From Stenotrophomonas pavanii (lineage in GTDB: Bacteria > Pseudomonadota > Gammaproteobacteria > Xanthomonadales > Xanthomonadaceae), in NCBI RefSeq assembly GCF_900101175.1, contig NZ_FNFQ01000007.1:186001-250000 (forward strand): a stretch of 64,000 nt of DNA, written 5' to 3'. The translations under genes and the position numbers were made by a program. The notes under the pieces are model-generated. The model was not told where the DNA came from and made no database searches. It saw only the letters and a program-made list of their open reading frames with translations. This document shows positions 24,811-33,270 of the stretch, in pieces (position 1 is the stretch's first letter; every line of letters begins with the position of its first letter).

Positions 24811-25842
24811 ATGTCCCACGATCTCAACGAGACACTGATCTTCGTCAAGGTGGTCGAGCAAGGCAGCTTCATTGCCGCTGCCAAATCGCTCGGCCTGCCC
24901 AAGACCACGGTCAGCCGCAAAGTGCAGGAACTGGAAACGCGCCTGGGCGCGCGCCTGCTGCACCGGACGACCCGGCGCCTCGGCCTGACCGAAGCCGGCT
25001 CGATCTACCACGAGCATTGCCAGCGCATCGCGCGTGAGCTTGAAGAAGCCGAGAGCGCGGTAAGCCAGCTGCAGTCCGGCCCACGCGGCTGGCTGCGCTT
25101 TACCGTGCCCTATTCGATCGGCATCACCTGGATCGCGCCGCTGCTGGGCCAGTTCCACGCGCAGTATCCGGAGATCCGCCTGGACATGCACATGGGCAAC
25201 GAGAAGCTGGACCTGATTGCCGGCGAAGCAGATCTCGCGTTGCGCGTGGGTGCCCTGCCCGATTCCAACCTGGTCGCGCGCAAGCTTGGCAGCCTGCGCA
25301 CGCAGGTGTTCGCCAGCCCGGCCTACATCGAACGCTATGGCGAGCCGCTGCATCCGGAAGAACTGCAGTTCCATCGCATCCTGGCAATGCGCAAGCCGTA
25401 CCACACCGGCAACTCGCCGCGCTTTACCTGGCAGCTGGGCGAGAACGGCGGCGAGCTGCGCGACTTCCCGGTCACCCCGCTGATGACCGCCAACGACATG
25501 TCCGCACTGAACGGCGCATTGGTATGCGGCGAGGGCCTGCTGCTGACCGGCGACGTGATGGCCAAGCCGTTCGTTGAATCGGGCATGGTGCGTCGTGTAC
25601 TGGCCGGCTGGACCGGCCCGGAAGTGGACTTCAACGCGGTGTTCGCCGGCGGCCGCCTGGTCTCGCCGAAGGTGCGTGCGTTCGTCGATTTCCTGGTCGA
25701 GAAGCTCAACTTCGACGCCAACTACATGCTGGCGCAGTGCCCGGGTGCGAAGCTGGCGCAGCAGCAGAAGGCGCAGGAAGACGCCGCGCTGGAAAGCAGC
25801 GGCAAGCGGATCCTGGAAAAGGTGGCCGCTTCGGCGGCGTAA
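24811..25842 (+). CDS. smeRv: LysR-type regulator SmeRv of the smeU1VWU2X operon
   Basis: 343 aa from ATG 24811. Residues 1-60 are the LysR helix-turn-helix (FVKVVEQGSFIAAAKSLGLPKTTVSRKVQELE), and the rest is the effector-binding domain. The gene is divergent from smeU1, as reported for smeRv. With this start, residue 266 is Gly (VLAGW, 263-267). Gly266 is the position at which substitutions have been reported in clinical SmeVWX overproducers, so this allele looks wild type there and the pump is probably near-silent until induced. The C-terminal tail beyond ~300 is longer than in many LysR proteins. Confidence 0.9.
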   Translation: MSHDLNETLIFVKVVEQGSFIAAAKSLGLPKTTVSRKVQELETRLGARLLHRTTRRLGLTEAGSIYHEHCQRIARELEEAESAVSQLQSGPRGWLRFTVPYSIGITWIAPLLGQFHAQYPEIRLDMHMGNEKLDLIAGEADLALRVGALPDSNLVARKLGSLRTQVFASPAYIERYGEPLHPEELQFHRILAMRKPYHTGNSPRFTWQLGENGGELRDFPVTPLMTANDMSALNGALVCGEGLLLTGDVMAKPFVESGMVRRVLAGWTGPEVDFNAVFAGGRLVSPKVRAFVDFLVEKLNFDANYMLAQCPGAKLAQQQKAQEDAALESSGKRILEKVAASAA

Positions 25843-25851
25843 CCGGATCTT

Positions 25852-25878
25852 GTAGAGTCGAGCAGGACTCGACTCTAC
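25852..25878. repeat. SMAG (GTAG) hairpin
   Basis: gtagagtcgag (25852-25862), a 5-nt loop, and ctcgactctac (25868-25878) form a perfect 11-bp hairpin with GTAG at its foot. It separates the convergent ends of smeRv and the next LysR gene. The terminal cta supplies the TAG stop of the LysR gene at 25875. Confidence 0.85.
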
Positions 25879-26765
25879 CGTTCGGACAGCACGTGCTCCA
25901 CCAGCGCGCGCAGCTTCGGCTCGGCCTGCCGGCGGCTGGGGTAATACAGGAAAAAGCCCGCAAACCGCGGACAGTATGCTTCCAGCACCGGCACCAGTTC
26001 GCCGCGCTGCAGCCAAGGTCGCCAAGTCTCTTCCATGCCGATGGCCAGGCCCGCGCCGGCCAGCGCCAGCCTGAGCATCACCCCCATGTCGTTGCTGGTG
26101 ATTTCAGGCTGCACATCAACACTGAATTCCCGGCCGCGCTCCTCGAATTCCCAGCGATAGGGCGCTCTGCCGGGCGCGCTGCGCCAGCCGATGCAGCGAT
26201 GCGCGCCCAGTTCACGCGGGTGGGTCGGCAGCACGTGCGCATCGCGATAGTCCGGCGAGCACACCACCAGCTGGCGCTGCCGCGCCGACACCGGGACCGC
26301 GACCATGTCCTGCGCAATGACCTCACCTAGACGCACGCCGGCGTCGAAGCCCGCGCCGACGATGTCGAACGCCTCGTCGGTCACGGTGATGTCCAGCTGC
26401 AGCGCCGGGTAGCGTGCTGCGAACGTGGCCAACAGCGGGCCCGCCAGGAACGCTTCGGCGATGGAGGACACGGCAAGCCGCAGCTGCCCGGACACGGCGG
26501 CCTGGCGGCGCACGCTGGCCTCCAGCGCATTGCCCAGTTCCGCCAGCGCAGGGCTGACCGAGACCAACAGCGCCTGCCCGGCATCGGTGAGGCTGACGCT
26601 GCGCGTCGTGCGCAGCAGCAGGGCAACGCCCAGCGACTGCTCCAGCTTGGTGAGGGTCTGGCTGACCGCAGATCGAGTCACGCCGAGTTGCTGGGCCGCG
26701 GCGGTGAAGCTGCGACAGTCGGCCACCCGCTGGAACACGGCCAAAGCGTTGAGATCGACGGACAT
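25875..26765 (-). CDS. LysR-family transcriptional regulator
   Basis: 296 aa. The N-terminal helix-turn-helix (LAVFQRVADCRSFTAAAQQLGVTRSAVSQTLTKLEQ) is complete, and the substrate domain has the usual IAVGMEETW-type helix (AIGMEETWRP). It is divergent from an SDR gene, with 119 bp between their starts, and an operator-like palindrome lies inside that gap. So it most likely controls the SDR gene and itself. The stop codon lies inside a SMAG hairpin. The effector cannot be guessed. Confidence 0.88.
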   Translation of the reverse strand: MSVDLNALAVFQRVADCRSFTAAAQQLGVTRSAVSQTLTKLEQSLGVALLLRTTRSVSLTDAGQALLVSVSPALAELGNALEASVRRQAAVSGQLRLAVSSIAEAFLAGPLLATFAARYPALQLDITVTDEAFDIVGAGFDAGVRLGEVIAQDMVAVPVSARQRQLVVCSPDYRDAHVLPTHPRELGAHRCIGWRSAPGRAPYRWEFEERGREFSVDVQPEITSNDMGVMLRLALAGAGLAIGMEETWRPWLQRGELVPVLEAYCPRFAGFFLYYPSRRQAEPKLRALVEHVLSER

Positions 26766-26774
26766 TGGTTAGCA

Positions 26775-26798
26775 ATTCTGAACAAGGTAATCAGGAAT
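26775..26798. promoter_or_regulatory. LysR-type operator between divergent LysR and SDR genes
   Basis: attctga (26775-26781), N9, tcaggaat (26791-26798) is an imperfect palindrome 10 bp upstream of the LysR start. Placement and shape fit the regulator's autoregulatory and activation site. Confidence 0.5.
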
Positions 26799-26884
26799 CG
26801 CCATCTTATCGCGGCAAGGCGTGCCATCTACCGTGGCTGCACCGGGCACGCCCGGGCATTCCCTACCCCTTCAGAGACACCGCC

Positions 26885-27610
26885 ATGAGCCTTTCCCGAA
26901 CCATCCTGATCACCGGCGCCTCCAGCGGCATCGGTGCCGGCATCGCCCGCGCCCTCGCACAGCCGGGCGCGCGCCTGGTCCTCGGTGCCCGCCGCGTGGA
27001 TCGCCTGCAGGCGCTTGCCGACGAACTGCGCCAACAGGGCGCCGAAGTGCGGGTCCACGCGCTCGACGTGACCCAGCGCGCGCAGGTCGATGCCTTCGTC
27101 GAAGCCGCGTTGCGGCATTTCGGCTCGATCGACGTGATCGTCAACAACGCCGGCGTGATGCCACTGTCCCTGATGGGCTCGCTGAAGGTGGAGGAATGGG
27201 ACCGGATGATCGACGTGAACATCCGTGGCGTGCTGTACGGCATCGCTGCCGTGCTGCCCGGCATGATCGCCCAGCGCAGCGGCCAGATCATCAACATCGC
27301 CTCGGTCGGCGCACTGTCGGTGGTGCCGACCGCAGCGGTCTACTGCGCGACCAAGTATGCGGTGCGCGCGATTTCCGACGGCCTGCGCCAGGAGCACCGC
27401 GAACTGCGGGTGACCTGCATCCATCCTGGCGTGGTGGAAAGCGAACTGGCCGACAGCATCACTGATCCGGCTGCCGCCGAGATGATGGTCGGCTACCGCG
27501 CCATTGCGTTGCAGCCCGACGCGATCGGGCGCGCGGTGAGGTTTGCGATCGAGCAGCCGGACGATGTGGATGTGAATGAGATCGTGGTGCGGCCGACGGC
27601 GACGGTGTAA
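26885..27610 (+). CDS. Short-chain dehydrogenase/reductase (oxidoreductase)
   Basis: 241 aa from ATG 26885. Classical SDR landmarks are all present: TGASSGIG (10-17), NNAG (~86-89), the catalytic serine in IASVG (~137-141) and YCATK (~152-156) with Tyr and Lys. The LGARR stretch (~36-40) favours NADP(H), with Arg residues to hold the phosphate. The family reduces ketones or oxidises alcohols; the substrate is unknown. It is paired with and probably activated by the divergent LysR regulator. Confidence 0.88.
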   Translation: MSLSRTILITGASSGIGAGIARALAQPGARLVLGARRVDRLQALADELRQQGAEVRVHALDVTQRAQVDAFVEAALRHFGSIDVIVNNAGVMPLSLMGSLKVEEWDRMIDVNIRGVLYGIAAVLPGMIAQRSGQIINIASVGALSVVPTAAVYCATKYAVRAISDGLRQEHRELRVTCIHPGVVESELADSITDPAAAEMMVGYRAIALQPDAIGRAVRFAIEQPDDVDVNEIVVRPTATV

Positions 27611-27633
27611 CGAAGGTCTGGCCGAGTGGCCCT

Positions 27634-27757
27634 TGCAGAGTCGAGCCGTGGTCGACTGCTCGCATGGTGTCGAGCATGGTTCGACTCTGCAGGCGCCAGA
27701 GCACGCGATGCTGCGGCCGAGTGTTCCAGTGTGTGCCGAGCAACGCTCGGCACCTAC
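27634..27757. repeat. SMAG-like hairpin cluster
   Basis: tgcagagtcgagcc (27634-27647) pairs with ggttcgactctgca (27678-27691), with two smaller hairpins nested in the loop. A second unit, gtgccgagc-aac-gctcggcac-ctac, spans 27733-27757. Both resemble GTAG-footed SMAG elements, here in mutated or dimeric form. Confidence 0.65.
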
Positions 27758-27759
27758 AG

Positions 27760-27787
27760 AAAATGCCGCCTGCAAGGGCGGCATTTT
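27760..27787 (-). terminator. Rho-independent terminator of the OmpA-like gene
   Basis: aaaatgccgcc and ggcggcatttt pair perfectly (11 bp, loop tgcaag). On the minus strand TTTTC follows. It lies 35 bp past the stop of the OmpA-family lipoprotein. Confidence 0.85.
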
Positions 27788-27821
27788 CGTTCCGGCTGCG
27801 CCGGAACTGTAACGCTGCGCG

Positions 27822-28517
27822 TTACTGCTTGAGCGGAATCACGCGGATCTCGACGCGGCGGTTCTTGGCGCGGCCAGCATCGGTGCTGTTGTCGGCGATC
27901 GGGTAGGCCTTGCCGGCGCCCAGCGTTTCGATACGCACGCTCTGCACGCCCTGGCCGATCAGGTATTGCGCCACCGAGTCGGCGCGTTCCTTCGACAGGC
28001 GGTTGTTGACCGCGTCGCTGCCGATGCTGTCGGTGTGGCCCACTACTTCGATCATGGTCTGGTTGTACTCGCGCAGCGTACCGGCCACACCATTGAGCGA
28101 GCCGTAGAACTGCGGCTTCAGGGTGGCCTTGCCGAAGTCGAAGGTGATGCCGTCCGGCAGGTTCAGCATGATGTTGTCGCCCTGGCGCTGGACATCGATG
28201 CCGGTATTGGCGGTGCGCTCGCGCAGGGCGCGTTCCTGGCGATCCTGGTACTGGCCAACGGCGGCGCCGCTGAGCGCGCCGATACCGGCGCCGATCAGCG
28301 CGTGCTGACGACGTTCGGTCGCACTGTCGCCGGTCAGCAGGCCGGCAGCCACGCCGATGGCGGTACCGATCAGCGCGTTGCGGCCGGTCCGGTTCTGCTG
28401 CTCGGTCGGGTTGCCGTACTGGTCACTCTGCACGTAGGAGCCGCCGGTGGCGCAGGCCGACAGGACGGCCGCACTCATCAGGGCCAGTGCGACGTTGCGG
28501 GTGGTGTTGCGGATCAT
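27822..28517 (-). CDS. OmpA-family lipoprotein with glycine-zipper segment (YiaD-like)
   Basis: 231 aa. The lipoprotein signal ends VLSAC. Residues ~45-95 form a Gly/Ala-rich zipper (ALIGTAIGVAAGLLTG and ALIGAGIGALSGAAVG) that likely packs in the membrane. Residues ~115-228 form an OmpA peptidoglycan-binding domain with VEVVGHTDSIGSD-type and NNRLSKERADSV motifs, and NRRVEIRV at the end. The domain holds the outer membrane to peptidoglycan. It is a single gene with its own terminator; E. coli YiaD is the closest named relative. Confidence 0.9.
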   Translation of the reverse strand: MIRNTTRNVALALMSAAVLSACATGGSYVQSDQYGNPTEQQNRTGRNALIGTAIGVAAGLLTGDSATERRQHALIGAGIGALSGAAVGQYQDRQERALRERTANTGIDVQRQGDNIMLNLPDGITFDFGKATLKPQFYGSLNGVAGTLREYNQTMIEVVGHTDSIGSDAVNNRLSKERADSVAQYLIGQGVQSVRIETLGAGKAYPIADNSTDAGRAKNRRVEIRVIPLKQ

Positions 28518-28657
28518 GGAGTTCTCCTTGTTTTCCGGTCGGGCCGGCGGCTTGCGGGCGCAGAGAGAATAAACAGCCCGATGCGATGTCGGGATGATGA
28601 TCGGTCACGGCGACAGGGCCGCGTTCAGCTAACTGACTGGATCACCCACGCGGCCCT

Positions 28658-30073
28658 TTACCCTGCTCCCGACTGGCGGTAGGCGGCCAGGGCGGCATTG
28701 CGGCCAGCAGCCAGATCCACCAGCGGGGTGCGCGGATAGCCCGGCGCGTGCGTGGCCAGCAGCTGCGGGTGCTGCCATGGCGCGAAGCGCGCCTTCACCG
28801 GCAACGCCGCCAGTTCGGGCACCCAGCGGCTGATGTAGCGGGCCTGCGGATCGAACTTCTCGGCCTGGGTGACCGGGTTGAACACCCGGAAGTACGGGGC
28901 CGCGTCGGCGCCGGTACCTGCCACCCACTGCCAGCCCATCGTGTTGTTGGCCAGGTCGGCATCGACCAGGGTGTCCCAGAACCAGCGCGCACCATGCAGC
29001 CAGTGGGCGCGCAGGTGCTTGCACAGGTAACTGGCCACGATCATCCGCACCCGGTTATGCATGTAGCCGGTGTGCCACAGCTCGCGCAGGCCGGCGTCGA
29101 CGATCGGCACGCCGGTGTTGCCGCGCTGCCAGTGGTGCAGCTGCGCTGCAGTGGGCGTGGCCCAGGGGAAACGGTCAAACCGTGGGTTGAGGTTGTCGGT
29201 GGGTGTCTTCGGGAAGTGATGCAGCAGGTGATAGGCGAAGTCGCGCCAGCCCAGTTGCCGCAGGTAACCATCGATGTCGGCATCGGTGCCTGCAGTGCGC
29301 AGCCCCTCCAGCGCATGGGCGATGCGCCACGGCGCGATCTCGCCAAAATGCAGATGGGGCGACAGCCGCGAGGTGCCCACGCGATCGGGCAGATCGCGCT
29401 GCTCGCGATAGCCACGCAACGCGCCGTCCTCGAACACCGACAGCGCGTCCAGCGCACCGGCCTCGCCCGGCTGCCAGTGCTCCCAGAAGCCGGCATCCCA
29501 GTCCAGTGTCGGTGCCAGCTGGAGATCCTCCAGCGCGAGGCTGTCCACCGTGTGCGCCGCCATTGCCTTCGGTGCGGCCTGCAGCGCCGGCAGGCGCCAG
29601 TGACTGAGCACGTTGCGCCAATACGGCGTAAATACCTTGTAGGGCTGGCCCTGCTGGGTGGCAATGTCCCAGGGTTCGAACAGCAGGCTGCCGTTGCAGC
29701 TCTGCGCGTCGATGCCCTGCTCGCGCAGCGTGCGCTTGATGGTGGCGTCGCGTGGCTGCGTGGCCGGCTCGTACTTGCGGTTCCAGTACACGGCTTCGGC
29801 GCCGGCCTGCTCGATCAGGGCCTGCAGGGTCGGCAGGCTGTCACCGCTGCGCAGCACCAGCGCGGAACCGCGGGCGCGCAGGTCGGTATCCAATGCAGCC
29901 AGGGAACGGTGCCGCCACGCATCGGAGGCCGCACCCGGCGCCCATTCACCTTCTTCGTGGGGCGCATGGATGTAGACCGGCACCACATCGTGCCCCGCCT
30001 CCAATGCGGCCTGCAGGGCCGGATTGTCCTGCAGCCGCAGATCACGGCGGAACCATACCAACGCTACCGACAC
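28658..30073 (-). CDS. phrB: Deoxyribodipyrimidine photolyase (cryptochrome/photolyase family)
   Basis: 471 aa from GTG 30073, with GGGGG 8 nt upstream; GTG 30079 is an equally placed alternative. It starts VALVWFRRDLRLQDNPAL, the usual photolyase N-terminus. The FAD-binding half includes TSRLSPHLHFGEI, RQLGWRDFAYHLL, NTGVPIVDAGLRELWHTGYMHNRVRMIVASYL and DADLANNTMGWQWVAGTG (the N-x-x-x-W-Q-W region of CPD photolyases). The enzyme uses blue light and FADH- to split pyrimidine dimers. The length matches E. coli PhrB. No regulator is evident. Confidence 0.93.
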   Translation of the reverse strand: MSVALVWFRRDLRLQDNPALQAALEAGHDVVPVYIHAPHEEGEWAPGAASDAWRHRSLAALDTDLRARGSALVLRSGDSLPTLQALIEQAGAEAVYWNRKYEPATQPRDATIKRTLREQGIDAQSCNGSLLFEPWDIATQQGQPYKVFTPYWRNVLSHWRLPALQAAPKAMAAHTVDSLALEDLQLAPTLDWDAGFWEHWQPGEAGALDALSVFEDGALRGYREQRDLPDRVGTSRLSPHLHFGEIAPWRIAHALEGLRTAGTDADIDGYLRQLGWRDFAYHLLHHFPKTPTDNLNPRFDRFPWATPTAAQLHHWQRGNTGVPIVDAGLRELWHTGYMHNRVRMIVASYLCKHLRAHWLHGARWFWDTLVDADLANNTMGWQWVAGTGADAAPYFRVFNPVTQAEKFDPQARYISRWVPELAALPVKARFAPWQHPQLLATHAPGYPRTPLVDLAAGRNAALAAYRQSGAG

Positions 30074-30162
30074 AGACACCGCCCCCGTTGTTGAAGGCGG
30101 ACATGATAGCCAGGGGCAGTGAAGGAGATGCGCGCGCCAGGCCATCCACGCATGGCATGGAT

Positions 30163-30777
30163 CTACTTGCCGAAGCGCTGCATCGCCTCGCTGATCAGCG
30201 CACGCGCTTCAGCAGCATTGCCCCAGCCATTGAGCTGCACCGGGTTGCGCCCGGCCGGCAGGTCCTTGTAGACGCGGAAGAAGGCCTCGATGCGCTGCCG
30301 TTCGACCTCCGGCAGATCCGCCAGGTCGCGGATGCCGGCGTAGCTCGGGTCGACCTTGTCGGTCGGCACGCCGATGATCTTCTCATCATGCTCGCCGCCG
30401 TCGATCATCTTCAGGTAACCGATCGGCCGGAAGCGCACGATTACGCCCGGATGCAGCGGTTCGCGGGTCAGCACCAGCGCGTCCAGCGGATCGTTGTCAC
30501 CGGCCAGGGTACGCGGCATCGAGCCGTAGTTGGCCGGATGGGCGACCGGCATGGACTGGAAGCGATCCACATGCACCAGGCCATCTTCCTTGATCTCGTA
30601 CTTGGTGAAGCTGCCGGCCGGAATCTCCACCGCCAGATTCACTTCCTGCGGGGCCTGCTTCGGCTGGGCGACCAGGAAGGGATGCAGCACGGTATCGGCG
30701 GCGGCTACCGCACTGGCCAGCAACAGCAGGGACGCGCCGATGGCAGCCAATGGAATGATGCGACGGGGTGTGGTCAT
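30163..30777 (-). CDS. Exported type I inorganic pyrophosphatase
   Basis: 204 aa from ATG 30777. Unlike cytosolic Ppa, it begins with a signal peptide (TPRRIIPLAAIGASLLLLASAVAAA). The family I catalytic core follows: NLAVEIPAGSFTKYEI, then GDNDPLDALVL with the metal-binding D-x-D-P-x-D, and KVDPSYAGIRDL. It should split pyrophosphate to phosphate in the periplasm. It is the last gene of a coupled set with a metallophosphatase, a phytase-like protein and a TonB receptor, so it probably finishes phosphate release from imported organic phosphates. Confidence 0.85.
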   Translation of the reverse strand: MTTPRRIIPLAAIGASLLLLASAVAAADTVLHPFLVAQPKQAPQEVNLAVEIPAGSFTKYEIKEDGLVHVDRFQSMPVAHPANYGSMPRTLAGDNDPLDALVLTREPLHPGVIVRFRPIGYLKMIDGGEHDEKIIGVPTDKVDPSYAGIRDLADLPEVERQRIEAFFRVYKDLPAGRNPVQLNGWGNAAEARALISEAMQRFGK

Positions 30778-30787
30778 CAGTGCGTCC

Positions 30788-32155
30788 TCATTCCCAGCAG
30801 CGGTCGGCACGACCCTTGGCAGTCTGCGCACGCGGACAGTCGCGCGGTGCGATACGGCCTTCGCTCAGCTCCGTGCGCTGCTTGCCGCCCCTGGCGTCGC
30901 GGCGCAGTTCGAAGGCATCGTAGAGACGCCCGGTCACGGTGCGCGCCTCGTAGCGCAGGTGCTGCGGATCGATAGTCAGCACCTGGAACAGCTGGGTGTC
31001 CTCGGCTACCGGATCCATCGTCTTCCGTGCCTCGTCGGAAAGGCGATACTGCTTCGGCCCGGCCACGGTCACCACGTACTGTGGCGTCGCGGCCTGACCC
31101 TCGCCACGGCGGCCATAGGTGTGATCGTGGCCCTGCAGCACCAGATCGACGTTGTGGCGGCGTACCACCGGCAGCAGCACGTCACGCAGCGCGGCGTTCT
31201 CGCGCCCTTCGCGCGGCGAGTAGAACGGCTGGTGCAGCAACACGATGGTCCATGGCTGCGGATTGCCGGTCAGCACCTTGTCCAGCCACTGTGCCTGTGC
31301 CCTGGCGGTGCCCAGATCGAGTGCCGAGGTGCCATCGACCACGGCCACACGCACGCCCTGCGCATCGAACCAGTAGCTGGTCTGCTGCGCGGCGGGGGCG
31401 CCATTGCCCGGCAGCGCGAACGTGACCGGCCAGTGCCGGCCCAGCACGCGGCGCTCCTGCGGGGTGTCCTCGAATTCCTCGAAGTACTCATGGTTGCCGA
31501 TCGCCGGGGCTACCAGCGTTTCCTGCGCCAGCCAGCCGGTGGCGGCAAACCACTCGCCCCATTCGCTGTCGTCCATGTTGTCGCCGCCGCTGACCAGATC
31601 ACCGGCGAACAGGCTCATGCGCGCCTGCGGTGCAGCCTTCTGCGCGGCACGCACCACCCGGCTGACATGGCTGACGTTCTTGTTCTGGGTATCACCGAAG
31701 TACAGCAGGGTCAGCGGCTGGTCGGCCGCGGCCAGCGTGCGCAGCTGGTTCCAGGCACTCCAGCTGCCATGGCCCTGCACGCGGTAGACATACAGGGTGT
31801 CCGGCTGCAGGCCGCTGACGTCGGCGCGGTGATGATGCGACAGACCGTTCTCGGTCTGCAGCGCGCGGGTCGTCGCGCGTACCTGTCGGATGCCATCGAT
31901 GGCGGGCGAATCACCGGCCAGGGCGATCTCCAGCAGGGGCGCCTGCACGCTGCCATCGGTACGCCAGGCCACGGCGAACCCGTGGCTGGGATCGGCCGCC
32001 GGCGAGGCGACGATGCGGTCCGGCACCGGAGTCGCTGCGTAGTGGTGGCTTCCGGTCGGCACCTGGGTGTTCGGTTCGGCCGCGGCCCACGACAGCGACG
32101 GCAACGCCAGCAGCAGGCCCAGCGCCAACCTGCGCATCACGCACTGCCCGCTCAT
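30788..32155 (-). CDS. Secreted metallophosphoesterase (purple acid phosphatase-like)
   Basis: 455 aa from ATG 32155, whose ATG overlaps the stop of the preceding gene (ATGA). A signal peptide (MRRLALGLLLALPSLSWAAA) leads to an N-terminal fibronectin-type domain (~30-130). The calcineurin-like core follows: YFGDTQN, FAGDLVSGGDNM, IGNHEY, LLHQPFY and LQGHDHTYGR, the five metal-binding blocks of the family. It should release phosphate from organic esters outside the cytoplasm. The PPase gene follows after 10 bp. Confidence 0.88.
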   Translation of the reverse strand: MSGQCVMRRLALGLLLALPSLSWAAAEPNTQVPTGSHHYAATPVPDRIVASPAADPSHGFAVAWRTDGSVQAPLLEIALAGDSPAIDGIRQVRATTRALQTENGLSHHHRADVSGLQPDTLYVYRVQGHGSWSAWNQLRTLAAADQPLTLLYFGDTQNKNVSHVSRVVRAAQKAAPQARMSLFAGDLVSGGDNMDDSEWGEWFAATGWLAQETLVAPAIGNHEYFEEFEDTPQERRVLGRHWPVTFALPGNGAPAAQQTSYWFDAQGVRVAVVDGTSALDLGTARAQAQWLDKVLTGNPQPWTIVLLHQPFYSPREGRENAALRDVLLPVVRRHNVDLVLQGHDHTYGRRGEGQAATPQYVVTVAGPKQYRLSDEARKTMDPVAEDTQLFQVLTIDPQHLRYEARTVTGRLYDAFELRRDARGGKQRTELSEGRIAPRDCPRAQTAKGRADRCWE

Positions 32156-33270
32156 GCGCCACACTCCAGCGGCAATGCCAACTGCTTGGCGATGCTCTCC
32201 CAGTCGAAGGCCACCACGCCCTGGTCGTCGTGCACGGCGTACAGCGCACCATGCGGGAAGCGCGCGCTGGGCTGCTGCATCATCCAGATGCCATCGGTGT
32301 TGGCCACGGTATTGCCCTGGAACGCGCCGACCGGTTTCAGCGTGTGCCGGTCGAACAGGTGGAACACGCTGCGCTGCTTGCCCTGTTCGGTGGTGATCCA
32401 CCAGCCGTCCTTGCCACAGGTGCGCAGGGTCACGCCTTCGGCCTGTGCCTTGAACACGTCGCGGCCGAAGGTGGTGCCAGTGAAGCGGCCCGTCAGTGTG
32501 TAGACCTTGAACTCGCTGGCGTAGCGCTCGTCCTCCTCGGCAATCAGCAGGCGATCGTTCTCGGGGTCGCCCCAGATCGACTCGACCACGCGCAGCGCAC
32601 CGGCCTCGGTGGTGTCACCGATACTGGCGACAAGGTTCGCTTCGACCTTCGCGCCGTTGCGGGTCACGTGGTACTGGCGCACGCGCTTGTCCAGCTCGGC
32701 CAGCGGCGGCAGGATGTCACGCCCCTGCGCATCCTCGCCGTTGTCCCAGGAGTCGGTGACGTAGACGCCGTAGCCATCGGCACGGCGGTCGACCCACAGC
32801 CCGTACGGCTTGCGCAGATCGCCCGCAGCGAACGTCGCCAGCGGCGCGAAGTCCGGCAGGCTCAGCACCTGCACGCGGTGGTTGTCGCGCTCCACGATCC
32901 ATAGCAGGTCGTCGGTCACCGCAATGCCGTTTGGGCGGTCGAACTGTCCCGGTCCGGTGCCGCTGCTGCCGACGTCACGCAGGTGCCGGCCGGTGCTGCC
33001 GTCGTAGACCACCAGCTTGTCGGTGGCCTTGGCCGTGGCGATCAGCCACAGCGTGCCGTCCGGGGCGCGCCAGGCCGCCGGCGAGTCGATGTTGTCGGCC
33101 GGGGTCATCGGCGTGAGGAAGGCTTCGGCGAGGGTGGTCACCCCGCGCGCGCCACTGGCGGCCGGCGCGGCCGCTCCCGCGACCGGATCGTTGCCGCTGG
33201 CCGGCGTGCAGCCGGCGATCAGCGTGGCGGCCAGCGCCGCGGCCAGGACGGCACGGCTGCGCCCCATCAC
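32152..33270 (-). CDS. Phytase-like beta-propeller lipoprotein
   Basis: 372 aa with lipobox LIAGC. The mature protein is a beta-propeller of the 3-phytase type. NIDSPAAWRAPDGT matches the first conserved blade of beta-propeller phytases (DDPAIW). EGVTLRTCGKDGWWITTEQGKQ and NTVANTDGIW match later blades that carry the calcium and substrate residues. Such enzymes remove phosphates from phytate. It shares ATGA overlaps with both the TonB receptor upstream and the metallophosphatase downstream, so the three are translated as a unit. The propeller assignment is firm; phytate as substrate is likely but not proven. Confidence 0.8.
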   Translation of the reverse strand: MMGRSRAVLAAALAATLIAGCTPASGNDPVAGAAAPAASGARGVTTLAEAFLTPMTPADNIDSPAAWRAPDGTLWLIATAKATDKLVVYDGSTGRHLRDVGSSGTGPGQFDRPNGIAVTDDLLWIVERDNHRVQVLSLPDFAPLATFAAGDLRKPYGLWVDRRADGYGVYVTDSWDNGEDAQGRDILPPLAELDKRVRQYHVTRNGAKVEANLVASIGDTTEAGALRVVESIWGDPENDRLLIAEEDERYASEFKVYTLTGRFTGTTFGRDVFKAQAEGVTLRTCGKDGWWITTEQGKQRSVFHLFDRHTLKPVGAFQGNTVANTDGIWMMQQPSARFPHGALYAVHDDQGVVAFDWESIAKQLALPLECGA

